Source: Qipengyuania flava (GTDB lineage: Bacteria > Pseudomonadota > Alphaproteobacteria > Sphingomonadales > Sphingomonadaceae). From it: a stretch of 64,000 nt of DNA. Positions 25,878 to 35,360 of this stretch are shown piece after piece. The stretch covers positions 310,001 through 374,000 of the forward strand of contig NZ_JAASQU010000002.1 in the NCBI RefSeq assembly GCF_011762005.1, in the 5' to 3' direction. Positions within the stretch are counted from its first letter, which is position 1; each line of letters starts with the position of its first letter. A program made the translations under genes and the position numbers. The notes under the pieces were generated by a model, which was not told the DNA's origin, made no database searches, and worked only from the letters and a program-made list of their open reading frames with translations.

Positions 25878-28800
25878 ATGGCCCTGCACGATCCTGCCCG
25901 CCTGTCCCCCATCTCCCGCCAAGCCCTCCGCGAAGCCTATCGCGCGGAAGAGAACGCCTGCGTCGCCGAACGCATGACACAAGCCGGTGGGGCAAGCGCC
26001 AAACATGAAGAAGCCAAGGCGATCGCGGTCCACCTGATCGAGGAAGCTCGCAAGCGCAAGGCGAGCGGGATCGACGCCTTCCTGCACCAATACGGCCTCG
26101 CTACCGAGGAGGGTGTGGCGCTGATGTGCCTTGCCGAGGCACTGCTTCGCGTACCCGATGCGGCGACTGCCGATGCGCTTATCCGCGACAAGATCGGCGA
26201 TATCGACTGGGCCGAGCACATGGGCGAGAGTTCCTCGACCTTCGTCAATGCGGCGACCTTCTCGCTGATGCTGACCGGCGAAGTGCTAGAGCGGCCCGAG
26301 GAAGCGCAGAAGGGCATGGGCAAGACGCTCAAGCGCGCGGTGAACCGGCTGGGCGAGCCTGTCATTCGCCGCGCCACGCTGCAGGCCATGCGTATTCTGG
26401 GCGGGCAGTTCGTTTACGGCCGCACGATCAACGAATCGCTCAAGCGGGCAGCCCCCGAACGCGCGCGGGGCCTGACGCACAGCTTCGACATGCTTGGCGA
26501 AGCAGCAATGACCTTCGACGATGCCGAACGCTATCGCGTCAATTATCACGAAGCCATCGCACGGCTGGTGCGCGAGTCCACCGGTGATGTGCGCACCGCG
26601 CCGGGCATCTCCGTAAAGCTGTCCGCGCTGCACCCGAAATACACCTTTATGCATGCCGACATCGCGATTGCGGACCTGCTGCCGATCGTACGCGACCTCG
26701 CCACCGCGGCGCGCGATGCGAACATCCATTTCACCATCGACGCCGAAGAAGCCGACCGGCTCGAGCTGTCGATGGATCTGATCGAGGCGCTGGCGCGCGA
26801 CGACAGCCTGTTTACCCGCCCCGACGGGAGCCGCTGGGAGGGTTTCGGCCTCGCCATCCAGGCCTATCAGAAGCGCGGCGTCCCGATGGTCGACTGGGTC
26901 GCGCGTCTCGCGCGTAAATACGATCGCAAGTTCTTCGTCCGGCTGGTCAAGGGCGCCTATTGGGATACCGAGATCAAGCTCAGCCATGTCGGCGGGTTCA
27001 AGGACTTTCCCGTCTTCACGCGCAAGCTGGCCACCGATGTGAGCTATCTCGCCTGTGCGGAAAAGATGCTTGCCGCCGACGATGCGATCTATCCCGCCTT
27101 CGCCACGCACAACGCCTATACGATCGGCGCAATCAAGGCGATGGCAGGCGCCAAGCCGCTCGAGTTCCAGCGGCTGCACGGCATGGGCGAGGACATCTAC
27201 GGTGCGCTGGCCCAGATGGAGGGCAACAACCGCACCAACGTGCGCATCTACGCCCCAACGGGCACGCACAAGGACTTGCTGGCCTATCTGGTACGACGCC
27301 TGCTCGAGAACGGCGCCAACAGTTCGTTCGTCAATCGCATGGCCGATGCCGAGGTGCCTGCTTCCGCGCTGGCAACCGACCCGGTTGCCGACATGGCGCA
27401 GGTAGAGCCCTATCGCAATCCGACCATACCGCTGCCTGCGGACATCTTCCCCGGGCGCAAGAATTCTGCCGGGATCGACCTCTCGGATCCGCTGGTGCTC
27501 GAACCGTTGCAGGAGCGCCTCGCAGCGCTCGATGATCGCCACTGGACCGCCGAGCCGACCTTCATGTCCGGCGCCGAGGCCGAGATCGCGCCGATCAACA
27601 AGCCGCACGATCTATCGGCCGAAGTCGGCACGCGCCGCGATACGCTCGATTTCGAGGTCGAGGAGGCGATCACCCGCGCCGAAGCCATCCAACCCGGCTG
27701 GGATAGGCTGGGCGGCGAAAAGCGCGCGATGCTGCTCGAAGCGGCGGCCGATCTGTTCGAGGAACACACCGACGAATTCCTGAGCCTGTGCCAGCGTGAA
27801 GCGGGCAAGACGCTTCTGGACGCGGTGCTCGAACTGCGCGAAGCGGTCGACTTCCTGCGCTTCTACGCCAATGAAGCGCGTCGCCAGTTCACCCGTCCGA
27901 TCCCGCTTCCGGGCCCGACGGGCGAGGAAAATCGCCTGAGCCTGCATGGCCGTGGGGTGTTCGCCTGTATCAGCCCATGGAATTTCCCGCTGGCGATCTT
28001 CATCGGAACACCTGCCGCGGCGCTTGCCGCGGGCAATACAGTGGTCGCCAAGCCTGCCGAACAGACCCCCCTGATCGCCGCGCTGGCGGTGCGCCTGTGC
28101 CACCAGGCGGGAATCCCCGAAGAAGCGTTCCAGCTCCTGCCCGGCGCGGGCGAGGTCGGCGAAATGATCACCTCCGATCCGCGCATCGCTGGGGTTGCTT
28201 TCACCGGTTCGACGCAGACCGCACAGGCCATCAACCGCGGTCTGGCCGCACGCGAGGGGCCGATCGCCACGCTGATCGCAGAGACCGGCGGCCAGAACGC
28301 AATGATCGTCGATTCCACCGCGTTGCCCGAACAGGTCACGCGCGACGTCGTTTCCAGCGCCTTCCAGAGCGCGGGACAGCGCTGCTCGGCGCTCCGCGTC
28401 CTCTATATCCAAGACGACGTCTACGACGAGATGCTGCAAATGATTCGCGGCGGGTTCGAGGCGCTGTCCATCGGCAATCCCGAACATCTGGCGACCGATG
28501 TCGGCCCGGTGATCGACCCCGACGCCAAGTCCTCGCTCGAACGTCACGTCGCGCGCCGGAAGAAAGGCGGTCTGCCCGTATGGCGGCGGCGGCTCCATCG
28601 CGGTGCCAATGTGGGCTGCTTCGTCGCGCCGACTATTATCGAGATGGATTCGATACTCGACCTGAAGCGCGAGAACTTCGGCCCGATCCTGCACGTGGTG
28701 CGCTACAAGGCCGCCGATCTCGAACGCGTGATCGAAGACATCAACGCCACCGGCTTCGGCCTGACGATGGGCCTGCACAGCCGCAATGACGACACGCGTG

Positions 28801-29015
28801 CCTTCGTGGAATCGCGGATCAAGGTCGGCAATTTCTACGTCAATCGCAACCAGATCGGAGCGGTGGTGGAAAGCCAGCCGTTCGGCGGCGAGGGCCTATC
28901 GGGTACCGGCCCCAAGGCAGGCGGACCACATTACGTCCAGCGATTTGCCACCGAACGCGTAGTGAGTATCGACACGACCGCGGCAGGCGGCAACGCGACG
29001 CTGCTGGCGAGCTAA
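25878..29015 (+). CDS. putA: Bifunctional proline dehydrogenase / P5C dehydrogenase
   Basis: 1,045 residues. The N-terminal half is the FAD proline dehydrogenase barrel (about 80-480, GISVKLSALHPKY, FFVRLVKGAYWDTEIK, RLHGMGEDIYG). The second half is the NAD-linked aldehyde dehydrogenase (about 520-1040, ISPWNFPLAIF, AETGGQNAMIVDST, SAGQRCSALRVL with the catalytic Cys). It oxidises proline to glutamate, channelling the intermediate. There is no N-terminal ribbon-helix-helix, so it is the minimal type without own repressor activity. The segment at about 28556-28615 is unusually Arg-rich but in frame. Confidence 0.95.
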   Translation: MALHDPARLSPISRQALREAYRAEENACVAERMTQAGGASAKHEEAKAIAVHLIEEARKRKASGIDAFLHQYGLATEEGVALMCLAEALLRVPDAATADALIRDKIGDIDWAEHMGESSSTFVNAATFSLMLTGEVLERPEEAQKGMGKTLKRAVNRLGEPVIRRATLQAMRILGGQFVYGRTINESLKRAAPERARGLTHSFDMLGEAAMTFDDAERYRVNYHEAIARLVRESTGDVRTAPGISVKLSALHPKYTFMHADIAIADLLPIVRDLATAARDANIHFTIDAEEADRLELSMDLIEALARDDSLFTRPDGSRWEGFGLAIQAYQKRGVPMVDWVARLARKYDRKFFVRLVKGAYWDTEIKLSHVGGFKDFPVFTRKLATDVSYLACAEKMLAADDAIYPAFATHNAYTIGAIKAMAGAKPLEFQRLHGMGEDIYGALAQMEGNNRTNVRIYAPTGTHKDLLAYLVRRLLENGANSSFVNRMADAEVPASALATDPVADMAQVEPYRNPTIPLPADIFPGRKNSAGIDLSDPLVLEPLQERLAALDDRHWTAEPTFMSGAEAEIAPINKPHDLSAEVGTRRDTLDFEVEEAITRAEAIQPGWDRLGGEKRAMLLEAAADLFEEHTDEFLSLCQREAGKTLLDAVLELREAVDFLRFYANEARRQFTRPIPLPGPTGEENRLSLHGRGVFACISPWNFPLAIFIGTPAAALAAGNTVVAKPAEQTPLIAALAVRLCHQAGIPEEAFQLLPGAGEVGEMITSDPRIAGVAFTGSTQTAQAINRGLAAREGPIATLIAETGGQNAMIVDSTALPEQVTRDVVSSAFQSAGQRCSALRVLYIQDDVYDEMLQMIRGGFEALSIGNPEHLATDVGPVIDPDAKSSLERHVARRKKGGLPVWRRRLHRGANVGCFVAPTIIEMDSILDLKRENFGPILHVVRYKAADLERVIEDINATGFGLTMGLHSRNDDTRAFVESRIKVGNFYVNRNQIGAVVESQPFGGEGLSGTGPKAGGPHYVQRFATERVVSIDTTAAGGNATLLAS

Positions 29016-29026
29016 AGAGCGGATAA

Positions 29027-29067
29027 GATTCCCGGGCCGCTTGCTCCCGTGGCGCGGCTCGGGAATC
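29027..29067 (+). terminator. Long hairpin between putA and dcd
   Basis: GATTCCCGGGCCGC (29027-29040) pairs with GCGGCTCGGGAATC (29054-29067), 14 bp with one G-T. The loop is 13 nt. No T-run follows, and the stem ends 8 nt before the dcd ATG. It may attenuate read-through or affect dcd translation. Confidence 0.5.
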
Positions 29068-29075
29068 GTTGCCGC

Positions 29076-29630
29076 ATGGCGATTCTTTCCGACAAGTGGA
29101 TCCGCGACAAGGCGCAGAACGAAGGCATGATCGAGCCTTTCGTCGAGGCGCAGCGTCGCGAAGGGGTAATCAGCTACGGGCTGTCGAGCTACGGCTACGA
29201 CGCGCGGGTGGCACCCGAGTTCAAGATCTTCACCAATGTGAACAGCGCGGTGGTCGATCCGAAGGATTTCGACGGGGACAGCCTCGTCGACCGCGAGACC
29301 GATGTCTGCGTGATCCCGCCCAACAGCTTTGCACTTGCCCGCACGGTCGAATATTTCCGCGTCCCCGAAGACGTACTTGTGATCTGCCTTGGCAAGAGCA
29401 CTTACGCACGCTGTGGGATCATTGTGAACGTCACCCCGCTCGAGCCGGGCTGGGAAGGGCATGTCACGCTGGAGTTCTCCAACACCACGCCACTTCCGGC
29501 CAAGATTTATGCCAATGAGGGCGCGTGCCAGTTCCTGTTCCTGCAGGGCAACGAACGTTGCGAGACGAGCTACAAGGACCGCGCGGGTAAATACATGGGG
29601 CAGCGGGGCGTGACCCTGCCGCGCTTGTGA
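29076..29630 (+). CDS. dcd: dCTP deaminase
   Basis: 184 residues from the ATG at 29076. The trimeric dUTPase-like fold shows [45 protein letters not shown] (substrate and catalytic loop with Arg and Glu) and the C-terminal [19 protein letters not shown]. It deaminates dCTP to dUTP, feeding dTMP synthesis. The length matches the mono-functional enzyme. A strong hairpin sits immediately upstream. Confidence 0.95.
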   Translation: MAILSDKWIRDKAQNEGMIEPFVEAQRREGVISYGLSSYGYDARVAPEFKIFTNVNSAVVDPKDFDGDSLVDRETDVCVIPPNSFALARTVEYFRVPEDVLVICLGKSTYARCGIIVNVTPLEPGWEGHVTLEFSNTTPLPAKIYANEGACQFLFLQGNERCETSYKDRAGKYMGQRGVTLPRL

Positions 29631-29640
29631 GCGTAGCGAA

Positions 29641-30423
29641 GTGAGCGTCTCGCGCTTTCCCTTCTGGCGCGTCGCGCCGGGTGAGCGCGAGGGTGAATTC
29701 ATCCTGCCGGTCATGCCGCCGGCCACGGTCGGTCCCGAAGGCGCACCGCATGTCATGGGCGGGGTTGCGCTGGCCGCAGCGGTCGACGCGCTCGAACTGG
29801 CCAGTGGTCAAACGCTGCTGTGGTCGAACATCCAGTTCCTTGCGCCGACGACGCATGCGGAGGAGTTGCTCGTTTCCTGCGAACAATGCGGAGGCGGGCA
29901 GTCGGTCGGCCAATGGCTGGCCGAAATCCGGAGCAACGGCAGGGTGACGCATCGGGTCAGTGCCGCGCTGGGCGCGCGCGAACCGAGCGAGCAGCGGGTC
30001 TTCAGCGCCATGCCGGACGTCCCGGCGCCCGACGATTGTGCCCCCGGCGATCGCGGCTGGGGTGTGCCCGGTACACTGGGCGACCAGTTCGACATTCGGA
30101 TTGCGATGGAGGACGAGGAGCGCGGCATGCAAGCCTTGTGGTCGCGCTCGCAGGCGGGGTTCAAGGCGGATTCGGGGTGGCTGGCGATCGTTTCGGACTT
30201 TTTTCTCGGGGCGCATCCCGCCACGCGCGGCGGATCGAGCCTCGATGATACCTTCCGCTTCATCCAGGGCTGCGATGACTGCTGGGTGTTGTCGGTGACC
30301 GAGTTCGCTGCCTTCGATCGCGGGGTGGTGCACGGCAGCGCGAAACACTTCTCGCAGGACGGCCGTCTGCTGGCGATTTCGAGCCAGTGCGGGGTCCTGC
30401 CGCGCATCCCCCGCACGCCGTAA
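29641..30423 (+). CDS. Acyl-CoA thioesterase-like double hot-dog protein
   Basis: 260 residues from a GTG 10 bp after dcd. The sequence matches the TesB-like / 4HBT_3 family: HVMGGVALAAAVDALELASG in the first hot-dog, a middle linker, and WLAIVSDFFLGAHPATRGGSSLDDTFRF with the conserved Asp (SDFFLG) in the second; it ends HGSAKHFSQDGRLLAISSQCGVL. It probably hydrolyses fatty acyl-CoA in the cytoplasm. The short gap suggests co-transcription with dcd. Substrate chain length cannot be told. Confidence 0.75.
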   Translation: MSVSRFPFWRVAPGEREGEFILPVMPPATVGPEGAPHVMGGVALAAAVDALELASGQTLLWSNIQFLAPTTHAEELLVSCEQCGGGQSVGQWLAEIRSNGRVTHRVSAALGAREPSEQRVFSAMPDVPAPDDCAPGDRGWGVPGTLGDQFDIRIAMEDEERGMQALWSRSQAGFKADSGWLAIVSDFFLGAHPATRGGSSLDDTFRFIQGCDDCWVLSVTEFAAFDRGVVHGSAKHFSQDGRLLAISSQCGVLPRIPRTP

Positions 30424-30476
30424 CGTCTTTGACTCTCCTGCCCGCCACGCGCATTCAGGCGGCAAAGGAGAGACAC

Positions 30477-31652
30477 ATGGCCGATACCGAATTCGACATC
30501 ATCGTCTACGGCGCCACCGGGTACACCGGGCGCCTCGTCGCGGAACATTTCGTGCGCGAGTATGGCAATGCCGCCGACGCCCCCAAATGGGCGATGGCCG
30601 GCCGCAGCATGGACAAGCTCGAGGCGGTCCGCGACGAAATCGACGCGCCCGCCGACACCCCGCTGGTGGTGGCCGATGCGGACGATGCCGCCAGCCTCGA
30701 AGCGATGTGCGCGCGCACCAGGGTCGTGCTCACGACGGTCGGACCGTACCAGCTTTATGGGGATGCACTGGTCGCAGCCTGTGTGAAGACCGGGACCGAC
30801 TATGCCGATCTGTGCGGCGAACCCGCGTGGATGCGCGAGCAGATTGACGTGCACCACGACAAGGCCAAGGCGAGCGGCGCGCGCATCTGCTTCTCCAGCG
30901 GATTCGATTCGATCCCCTTCGATCTCGGTGTCCTGATGCTGCAGGAAGAGGCGATCACCCGCCACGGCAGCCCCGCCCCGCGCGTCAAGGGCCGGGTCCG
31001 CGCGATGCAGGGCACCTTCTCGGGCGGCACCGCAGCCAGCCTAACCGCTACGATGAAGAACGCCGCGAAGAATCCCGGCATCATCAAGGTGCTGAACAAC
31101 CCGTTCGGCCTGACCCCGGGTTTCGAAGGGCCCGATCAGCCTGCCGGCCTCGTGCCGCATTACGAGGAGAAGCTGGGCAAGTGGGCCGCCCCCTTCATCA
31201 TGGCGACGATCAACACCAAGAACGTCCACCGCACCAATTTTCTGCGCGGCCATCCCTATGGCGAGAACTTCCGGTACGACGAGATGATGCTCACCAGCCC
31301 CGGCGAGGCAGGCAAGGCGGCGGCCAACGCCGTGGCGGAAATGCTCAAGAACCCCTTCGGAGCCAAGCCGCCCAAACCGGGCGAGGGCCCGAGCGCAGAC
31401 GAACGCGAGAACGGCTTTTACGATGTGCTTTTCGTCGGCGAGTGGGAAGACGGCAAGCGGCTGCATTACGGCGTCAAGGGCCGGTACGATCCGGGTTACG
31501 GTTCGACCAGCCGGATGCTTGCCGAAACCGGCATGGCACTGCTCGCAAGCGATAGCGAGGGCGGCGTCGGCACCCCCGGCTCGTTCCTCGGCAAGGCGCT
31601 GGTTGAACGCTTGCGCGACCATGCCGAACTGACCTTCGCGGTCGAAGAATAA
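30477..31652 (+). CDS. Saccharopine dehydrogenase-like / trans-acting enoyl reductase family protein
   Basis: 391 residues from the ATG at 30477 with AAAGGAG seven nt upstream; the upstream extension lacks conservation. The N-terminal Rossmann fold begins FDIIVYGATGYTGRLVAEH. TVGPYQLYGDALVAACVKTGTDYADLCGE and SSGFDSIPFDLG are typical of this family. Members include mycobacterial enoyl reductases acting with polyketide synthases, but most bacterial ones have no known substrate. It probably reduces a lipid intermediate with NAD(P)H. A perfect terminator follows. Confidence 0.8.
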   Translation: MADTEFDIIVYGATGYTGRLVAEHFVREYGNAADAPKWAMAGRSMDKLEAVRDEIDAPADTPLVVADADDAASLEAMCARTRVVLTTVGPYQLYGDALVAACVKTGTDYADLCGEPAWMREQIDVHHDKAKASGARICFSSGFDSIPFDLGVLMLQEEAITRHGSPAPRVKGRVRAMQGTFSGGTAASLTATMKNAAKNPGIIKVLNNPFGLTPGFEGPDQPAGLVPHYEEKLGKWAAPFIMATINTKNVHRTNFLRGHPYGENFRYDEMMLTSPGEAGKAAANAVAEMLKNPFGAKPPKPGEGPSADERENGFYDVLFVGEWEDGKRLHYGVKGRYDPGYGSTSRMLAETGMALLASDSEGGVGTPGSFLGKALVERLRDHAELTFAVEE

Positions 31653-31696
31653 GCTCGGCTGAAGCGGGTCGGAACGGCCCGCCGGCTGGTAACGAG

Positions 31697-31731
31697 AAAG
31701 GGGCGCCACAACCGAACGTGGCGCCCCTTTT
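31697..31731. terminator. Bidirectional terminator between convergent genes
   Basis: AAAGGGGCGCCAC (31697-31709) pairs perfectly with GTGGCGCCCCTTT (31718-31730). A T follows on the plus strand and the A-run on the left acts on the minus strand. It separates the reductase-like gene and the TonB receptor gene. Confidence 0.92.
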
Positions 31732-31748
31732 CGTGACTACCCGAAAGT

Positions 31749-33992
31749 CTAGAAGCTTGCGCGCAGGCTGGCGCTGATGTTGCGGCCTGCCAGCGGGACG
31801 TAGTCCTTGGTAAAGCTGGTGTGACGGCGGCCGGTGACATCGAAGATGTTGTCCGCCTTGAGCAGCAGCGTGATCGAATTGTCGCCGCGCTCCGGTCGCC
31901 ACGCGATCGAGGCGTTGACGAAAGTGTAGCCGTCGGTCGCGGTTTCGAACGGCGCGATGTCGTTCTGCTCATCATACCATTCGACTTCGCCGCGCAGGTC
32001 GAAAGCGCCCGTCGACGCGGTCAACGCTCCGGCGAGATGCAAGGGCGGGATGCGCGGGACGAAGGTATCGTCGTCGAGTTCGGCATGGACGTATTCACCC
32101 AGCAGTTCGGTACCGAGGGTGAAGCTGCCGGTGTCGATAAGGTCGAAGGCCAGCTCGCCCTCGATCCCGGTATAGGTCGCATCCTGCTGCAGGAAGACAT
32201 AGACCGGAAGCTCGTCCTCTTCCTCGCCATTCTGCGCGAGATAGATGAAATTGTCGAACCAGTTGCGATAGGCCGCGATGCTGAAGCTGGCACCGGCAAA
32301 GCTGCCGCGCGCGAAGATTTCCGCCCCCCAGGCCTTTTCTTCCTCAAGGTCGGGATCGCCGATCTCGAACGCCTGCGTGGCGATGTGCGGGCCGTTGGAG
32401 AACAGCTCTTCCGCCGCCGGCGCACGCGCCACGCGCGACAGGTTGATCCCGGTGCGAACCGCGGGGCTGACATCGTAGGCGAAGCCGAGCGCACCCGAGA
32501 AGGTATCGAAATCGCGTTCGATGCCGAGCGTGTTCGATTCCACATTGGTGTTTTCGTAACGCACCGAACCTTCGACCTGGAACGGACCGGTCGCATATTC
32601 CTGCAACGCGAAGAAGGCGATCTGGTCGGTCCGGTTGGGGGCTACGAACGCCTCGGCGCCGACCGCTTCGAAATCGCGATAGTAATATTGCGTCCCGATC
32701 GACCCGCGCCACGGGCCCGAGGAATTCTGCACCAGTTCGGCGCGCGCTTCGATGCCCTGCACGTCGAAGACCGTGCCGACCTCGTCGCCTTCGAATTCGG
32801 TGTGGGTGTAGTCCGAATAGCCCGCGCGGAAGCGCAGCCGTTCGAAGAAGCCTTCGCCCAGGAAGATGTCGCCGCGCAGGTCGGCACGATACTGGCGCAG
32901 GCCGATGCTGACCGGCACGTCGCCATGTTCGTGCCCTTCTTCCTCGTCGTGATGGTCCTCGTCGTGATCTTCGTCGTCGTGATCCTCGTCGTGATCCTCG
33001 TGCTCTTCCTCGTCATGGTGATGGCCGCCCCCCGGCCGCCCCGGAATGCCATATTCGGAATCGTATACGCCAAAGGAGACACCAAGACTGCTTTCGCCCG
33101 CAAAGAAAGCGAGGCCGGCATTCGCGGTCCAGGTTTCGGTGCCGGTGTTGGGTACGAAGCCGCGCTGGTCAGCCGCCTCGCGCAGTTCCTCGGCCTCCTC
33201 GAGATGGCCTTCCTCTTCTTCTTCGGCTGCATCGGCCAACAGGTCGGCGCGCAGTTCGGGCGCCACGGTGAAGCCGGGGACCTCGAGGTCGTCGGTCTCG
33301 CGCCACGAACCGTCGGCGTGGAAAACGAAGCCACTGTTGCCCAGACGCGCATCGAGCGAGCCGCCGAATTCACGCAGGTCGGTAGCGGTATCCGAACGGG
33401 CCAGGACATCCACGTGGACCGATTCGTTCGGCAGACGCAGCGGAATTCGCTTGTCGATGACATTGACCGCGCCGCCGATCGCCTGGCTGCCGAACAGCAG
33501 CACGGCGGGGCCGCGCAGAACCTCGATGCGCTCGGCGGTGAGAGCATCGATCGAAACGGCGTGGTCATCCGAAGTGTTCGATGCGTCGATCGCACCGATG
33601 CCGTCGATCAGCACTTTGACGCGTTCGCCCGAGAACCCGCGCAGGATCGGGCGCGAGGCGCCGGGCGCGAAGCCGCTTGCCGAGACGCCGGGCTGGCTGT
33701 CGAGGACTTCGCCGATCTGGCCATCGAGATTGCGCTGCAATTCCTCGCCTTCGACCACGTCGGTCCCTGCGAGCAGATCGAAGTCGCGGATCCCCTGCGC
33801 GCTGACGACGATCCGCCCCTGATAGTCGACGCGGCGATCGTGAAGATCGTCAGTCAGCGTGGGGTCGGTCGTGGCTTCGGCAGTGTCTTCCTGCGCAGCA
33901 TCCTGTGCATGAACATGATTGCCGGCAGCGAGTGCGGCGAGCGACACGGTGGAACCGATCAGGCGGAGCGAAGTTCTCATACGATACAACAT
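31749..33992 (-). CDS. TonB-dependent receptor with His/Asp/Glu-rich loop, probable metal uptake
   Basis: About 747 residues from the ATG at 33992; ATGs at 33980 and 34004 are alternatives and none has a strong ribosome site. A signal peptide ends VHAQD, then the plug domain (GTDVVEGEELQRNLDG, VRGPAVLLFGSQAIGG-like RGPAVLLFGSQAIGGAVNVI) and the barrel, ending ISASLRASF as outer-membrane barrels do. A loop at about residues 322-357 is made almost only of His, Asp and Glu. Such loops are known in zinc receptors of the ZnuD type and some copper or nickel receptors. An inverted repeat ACGATA-N5-TATCGT (33981-33997) overlaps the start region and might be an operator. Confidence 0.88.
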   Translation of the reverse strand: MLYRMRTSLRLIGSTVSLAALAAGNHVHAQDAAQEDTAEATTDPTLTDDLHDRRVDYQGRIVVSAQGIRDFDLLAGTDVVEGEELQRNLDGQIGEVLDSQPGVSASGFAPGASRPILRGFSGERVKVLIDGIGAIDASNTSDDHAVSIDALTAERIEVLRGPAVLLFGSQAIGGAVNVIDKRIPLRLPNESVHVDVLARSDTATDLREFGGSLDARLGNSGFVFHADGSWRETDDLEVPGFTVAPELRADLLADAAEEEEEGHLEEAEELREAADQRGFVPNTGTETWTANAGLAFFAGESSLGVSFGVYDSEYGIPGRPGGGHHHDEEEHEDHDEDHDDEDHDEDHHDEEEGHEHGDVPVSIGLRQYRADLRGDIFLGEGFFERLRFRAGYSDYTHTEFEGDEVGTVFDVQGIEARAELVQNSSGPWRGSIGTQYYYRDFEAVGAEAFVAPNRTDQIAFFALQEYATGPFQVEGSVRYENTNVESNTLGIERDFDTFSGALGFAYDVSPAVRTGINLSRVARAPAAEELFSNGPHIATQAFEIGDPDLEEEKAWGAEIFARGSFAGASFSIAAYRNWFDNFIYLAQNGEEEDELPVYVFLQQDATYTGIEGELAFDLIDTGSFTLGTELLGEYVHAELDDDTFVPRIPPLHLAGALTASTGAFDLRGEVEWYDEQNDIAPFETATDGYTFVNASIAWRPERGDNSITLLLKADNIFDVTGRRHTSFTKDYVPLAGRNISASLRASF

Positions 33993-34163
33993 ATCGTGGC
34001 CCATTAACGCCGCAGCATGCTGGCGCAAGCAATTTCTGCGTATGACCCGGGCTGGTTCGATGAACATGCGCGCTATGCGGACGAGCGTCATGCGTGCGGC
34101 ATAGCTACAGCGCGCGCTGTCGGCAGGGCCGTTCGGCCGCAGGAATAACGAAGATCGGGAAAA

Positions 34164-34238
34164 TGGAGCGGGCGAGGCGATTCGAACGCCCGACCCCAAC
34201 CTTGGCAAGGTTGTGCTCTACCCCTGAGCTACGCCCGC
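34164..34238 (-). tRNA. tRNA-Gly (anticodon GCC)
   Basis: On the minus strand: acceptor stem GCGGGCG with CGCCCGC, D-arm GCTCAGGGGTAGAGC, anticodon loop TTGCCAA within AACCT...GTTGG, T-loop TTCGAAT and an encoded CCA end. All cloverleaf parts are present in 75 nt including CCA. Confidence 0.97.
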
Positions 34239-34425
34239 TCACTGGCGCTACCGGAACTGGGTGGTCCCGGTGGGGAGGCGGCCAACTAGCAGCGGGTTCT
34301 GAGTCCCGCAAGCCGAAAATTGCAGTTTTTTTGCTGGCCTTGCGAGCGTGCCTGCGCTCCTTCACATTGGCGCAGGAATGCCCACATGAGGCAGACGCGA
34401 TTACACGAAGGAAAGGTACGTTTAC

Positions 34426-35352
34426 GTGGCGAGCATGGGCCTGAACATGGACGAGCAGAAGGCGGTCGAACGCTTCAAGAGCGAGGTCGTCGAACCGTCG
34501 ATGTCGAAGCTCGTCATCCTCGATTTCTATGCCGACTGGTGCGGCCCCTGCAAGGCGCTCGCTCCGATGCTGGAAAAGGTCGCAGCCGAATATGCCGACA
34601 AGGGCGTGGTGCTGAAGAAGGTCGATGTCGATGCGGAGAAATTCATCGCCGCGCAATTCCAGGTGCAATCGATCCCGACCGTCTATGCCATGTTTCAGGG
34701 GCAGCCCGTCGCCGACCTGACCAATGCGCGCAGCGAATCGCAGCTGAAGCAGACGCTCGACCAGATCCTTGCGCAGCTTCCGATCCAGCCCGGGGCCGAA
34801 GGCGATGCCGCTGCCCAGCAGCAGCAGGACGTGACACAATTCGTTGCCATGGCCGAACAGGTGCTTGCCGAAGGCGATCCCGAACGTGCTGCAGGCGTTT
34901 TCGGCCAGGTGGTCCAGATGGCGCCCGACAATGCCGCGGCACATGCCGGACTGGTGCGCGCGCTGGTGCAGGCCGGCCATGTCGAACAGGCGCAGGCCGC
35001 CCTCGCCGCTGCCGAAACCAATCCCGCGCTGGCGGGCGACGCACAGATCGAGCAGGCCAAGAGCGCGCTCGAACTGGCGGGCAACAAGGTCGATGATGGC
35101 GAACTAGCTGCGTTGAGGGACAGGGCCGCAAGCGGAGACATGCAGGCCCGCTACGACTATGCCGAGGCGGCCTTTGCCGCAGGCGATCGCGATGCGGCAG
35201 CCGACGAACTGCTGGCGATGTTCGAGAGCGATCGCGAATGGAACGAAGGCGCGGCCAAGACCAAGTTGCTGCAGATTTTCGAAGCGGTCGGACTGGAAGA
35301 CCCGTGGGTCGTATCCACCCGGCGCCGCCTCTCGCGGCTCCTGTTCGGATAG
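34426..35352 (+). CDS. Thioredoxin-fold / TPR protein (CnoX/YbbN-like)
   Basis: 308 residues from a GTG with AGGAAAGG upstream. Residues 20-125 are a thioredoxin domain with the active site WCGPC (YADWCGPCKALAP) and the cis-Pro segment QSIPTVYAM. Residues 140-305 are helical repeats (AEGDPERAAGVFGQVVQMAPDNAAAHAGL). The layout is that of the chaperedoxin CnoX/YbbN, which holds unfolded proteins and guards their cysteines during oxidative stress. The intact CGPC means redox activity is likely, unlike the E. coli protein. The Lon-domain gene follows after 8 bp, consistent with a protein-quality operon. Confidence 0.88.
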   Translation: MASMGLNMDEQKAVERFKSEVVEPSMSKLVILDFYADWCGPCKALAPMLEKVAAEYADKGVVLKKVDVDAEKFIAAQFQVQSIPTVYAMFQGQPVADLTNARSESQLKQTLDQILAQLPIQPGAEGDAAAQQQQDVTQFVAMAEQVLAEGDPERAAGVFGQVVQMAPDNAAAHAGLVRALVQAGHVEQAQAALAAAETNPALAGDAQIEQAKSALELAGNKVDDGELAALRDRAASGDMQARYDYAEAAFAAGDRDAAADELLAMFESDREWNEGAAKTKLLQIFEAVGLEDPWVVSTRRRLSRLLFG

Positions 35353-35360
35353 GCCCCGCC

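Noticed and set aside
28540-28640. Possible compensated frameshift in putA (Arg-rich RRKKGGLPVWRRRLHRG)
   Set aside because: The flanking motifs are in one frame and the segment is in a variable loop; no evidence of a break.
33981-33997. Zur or Fur box at the metal-type TonB receptor
   Set aside because: The repeat ACGATA-N5-TATCGT does not match the Zur or Fur consensus well and overlaps the possible start codon.
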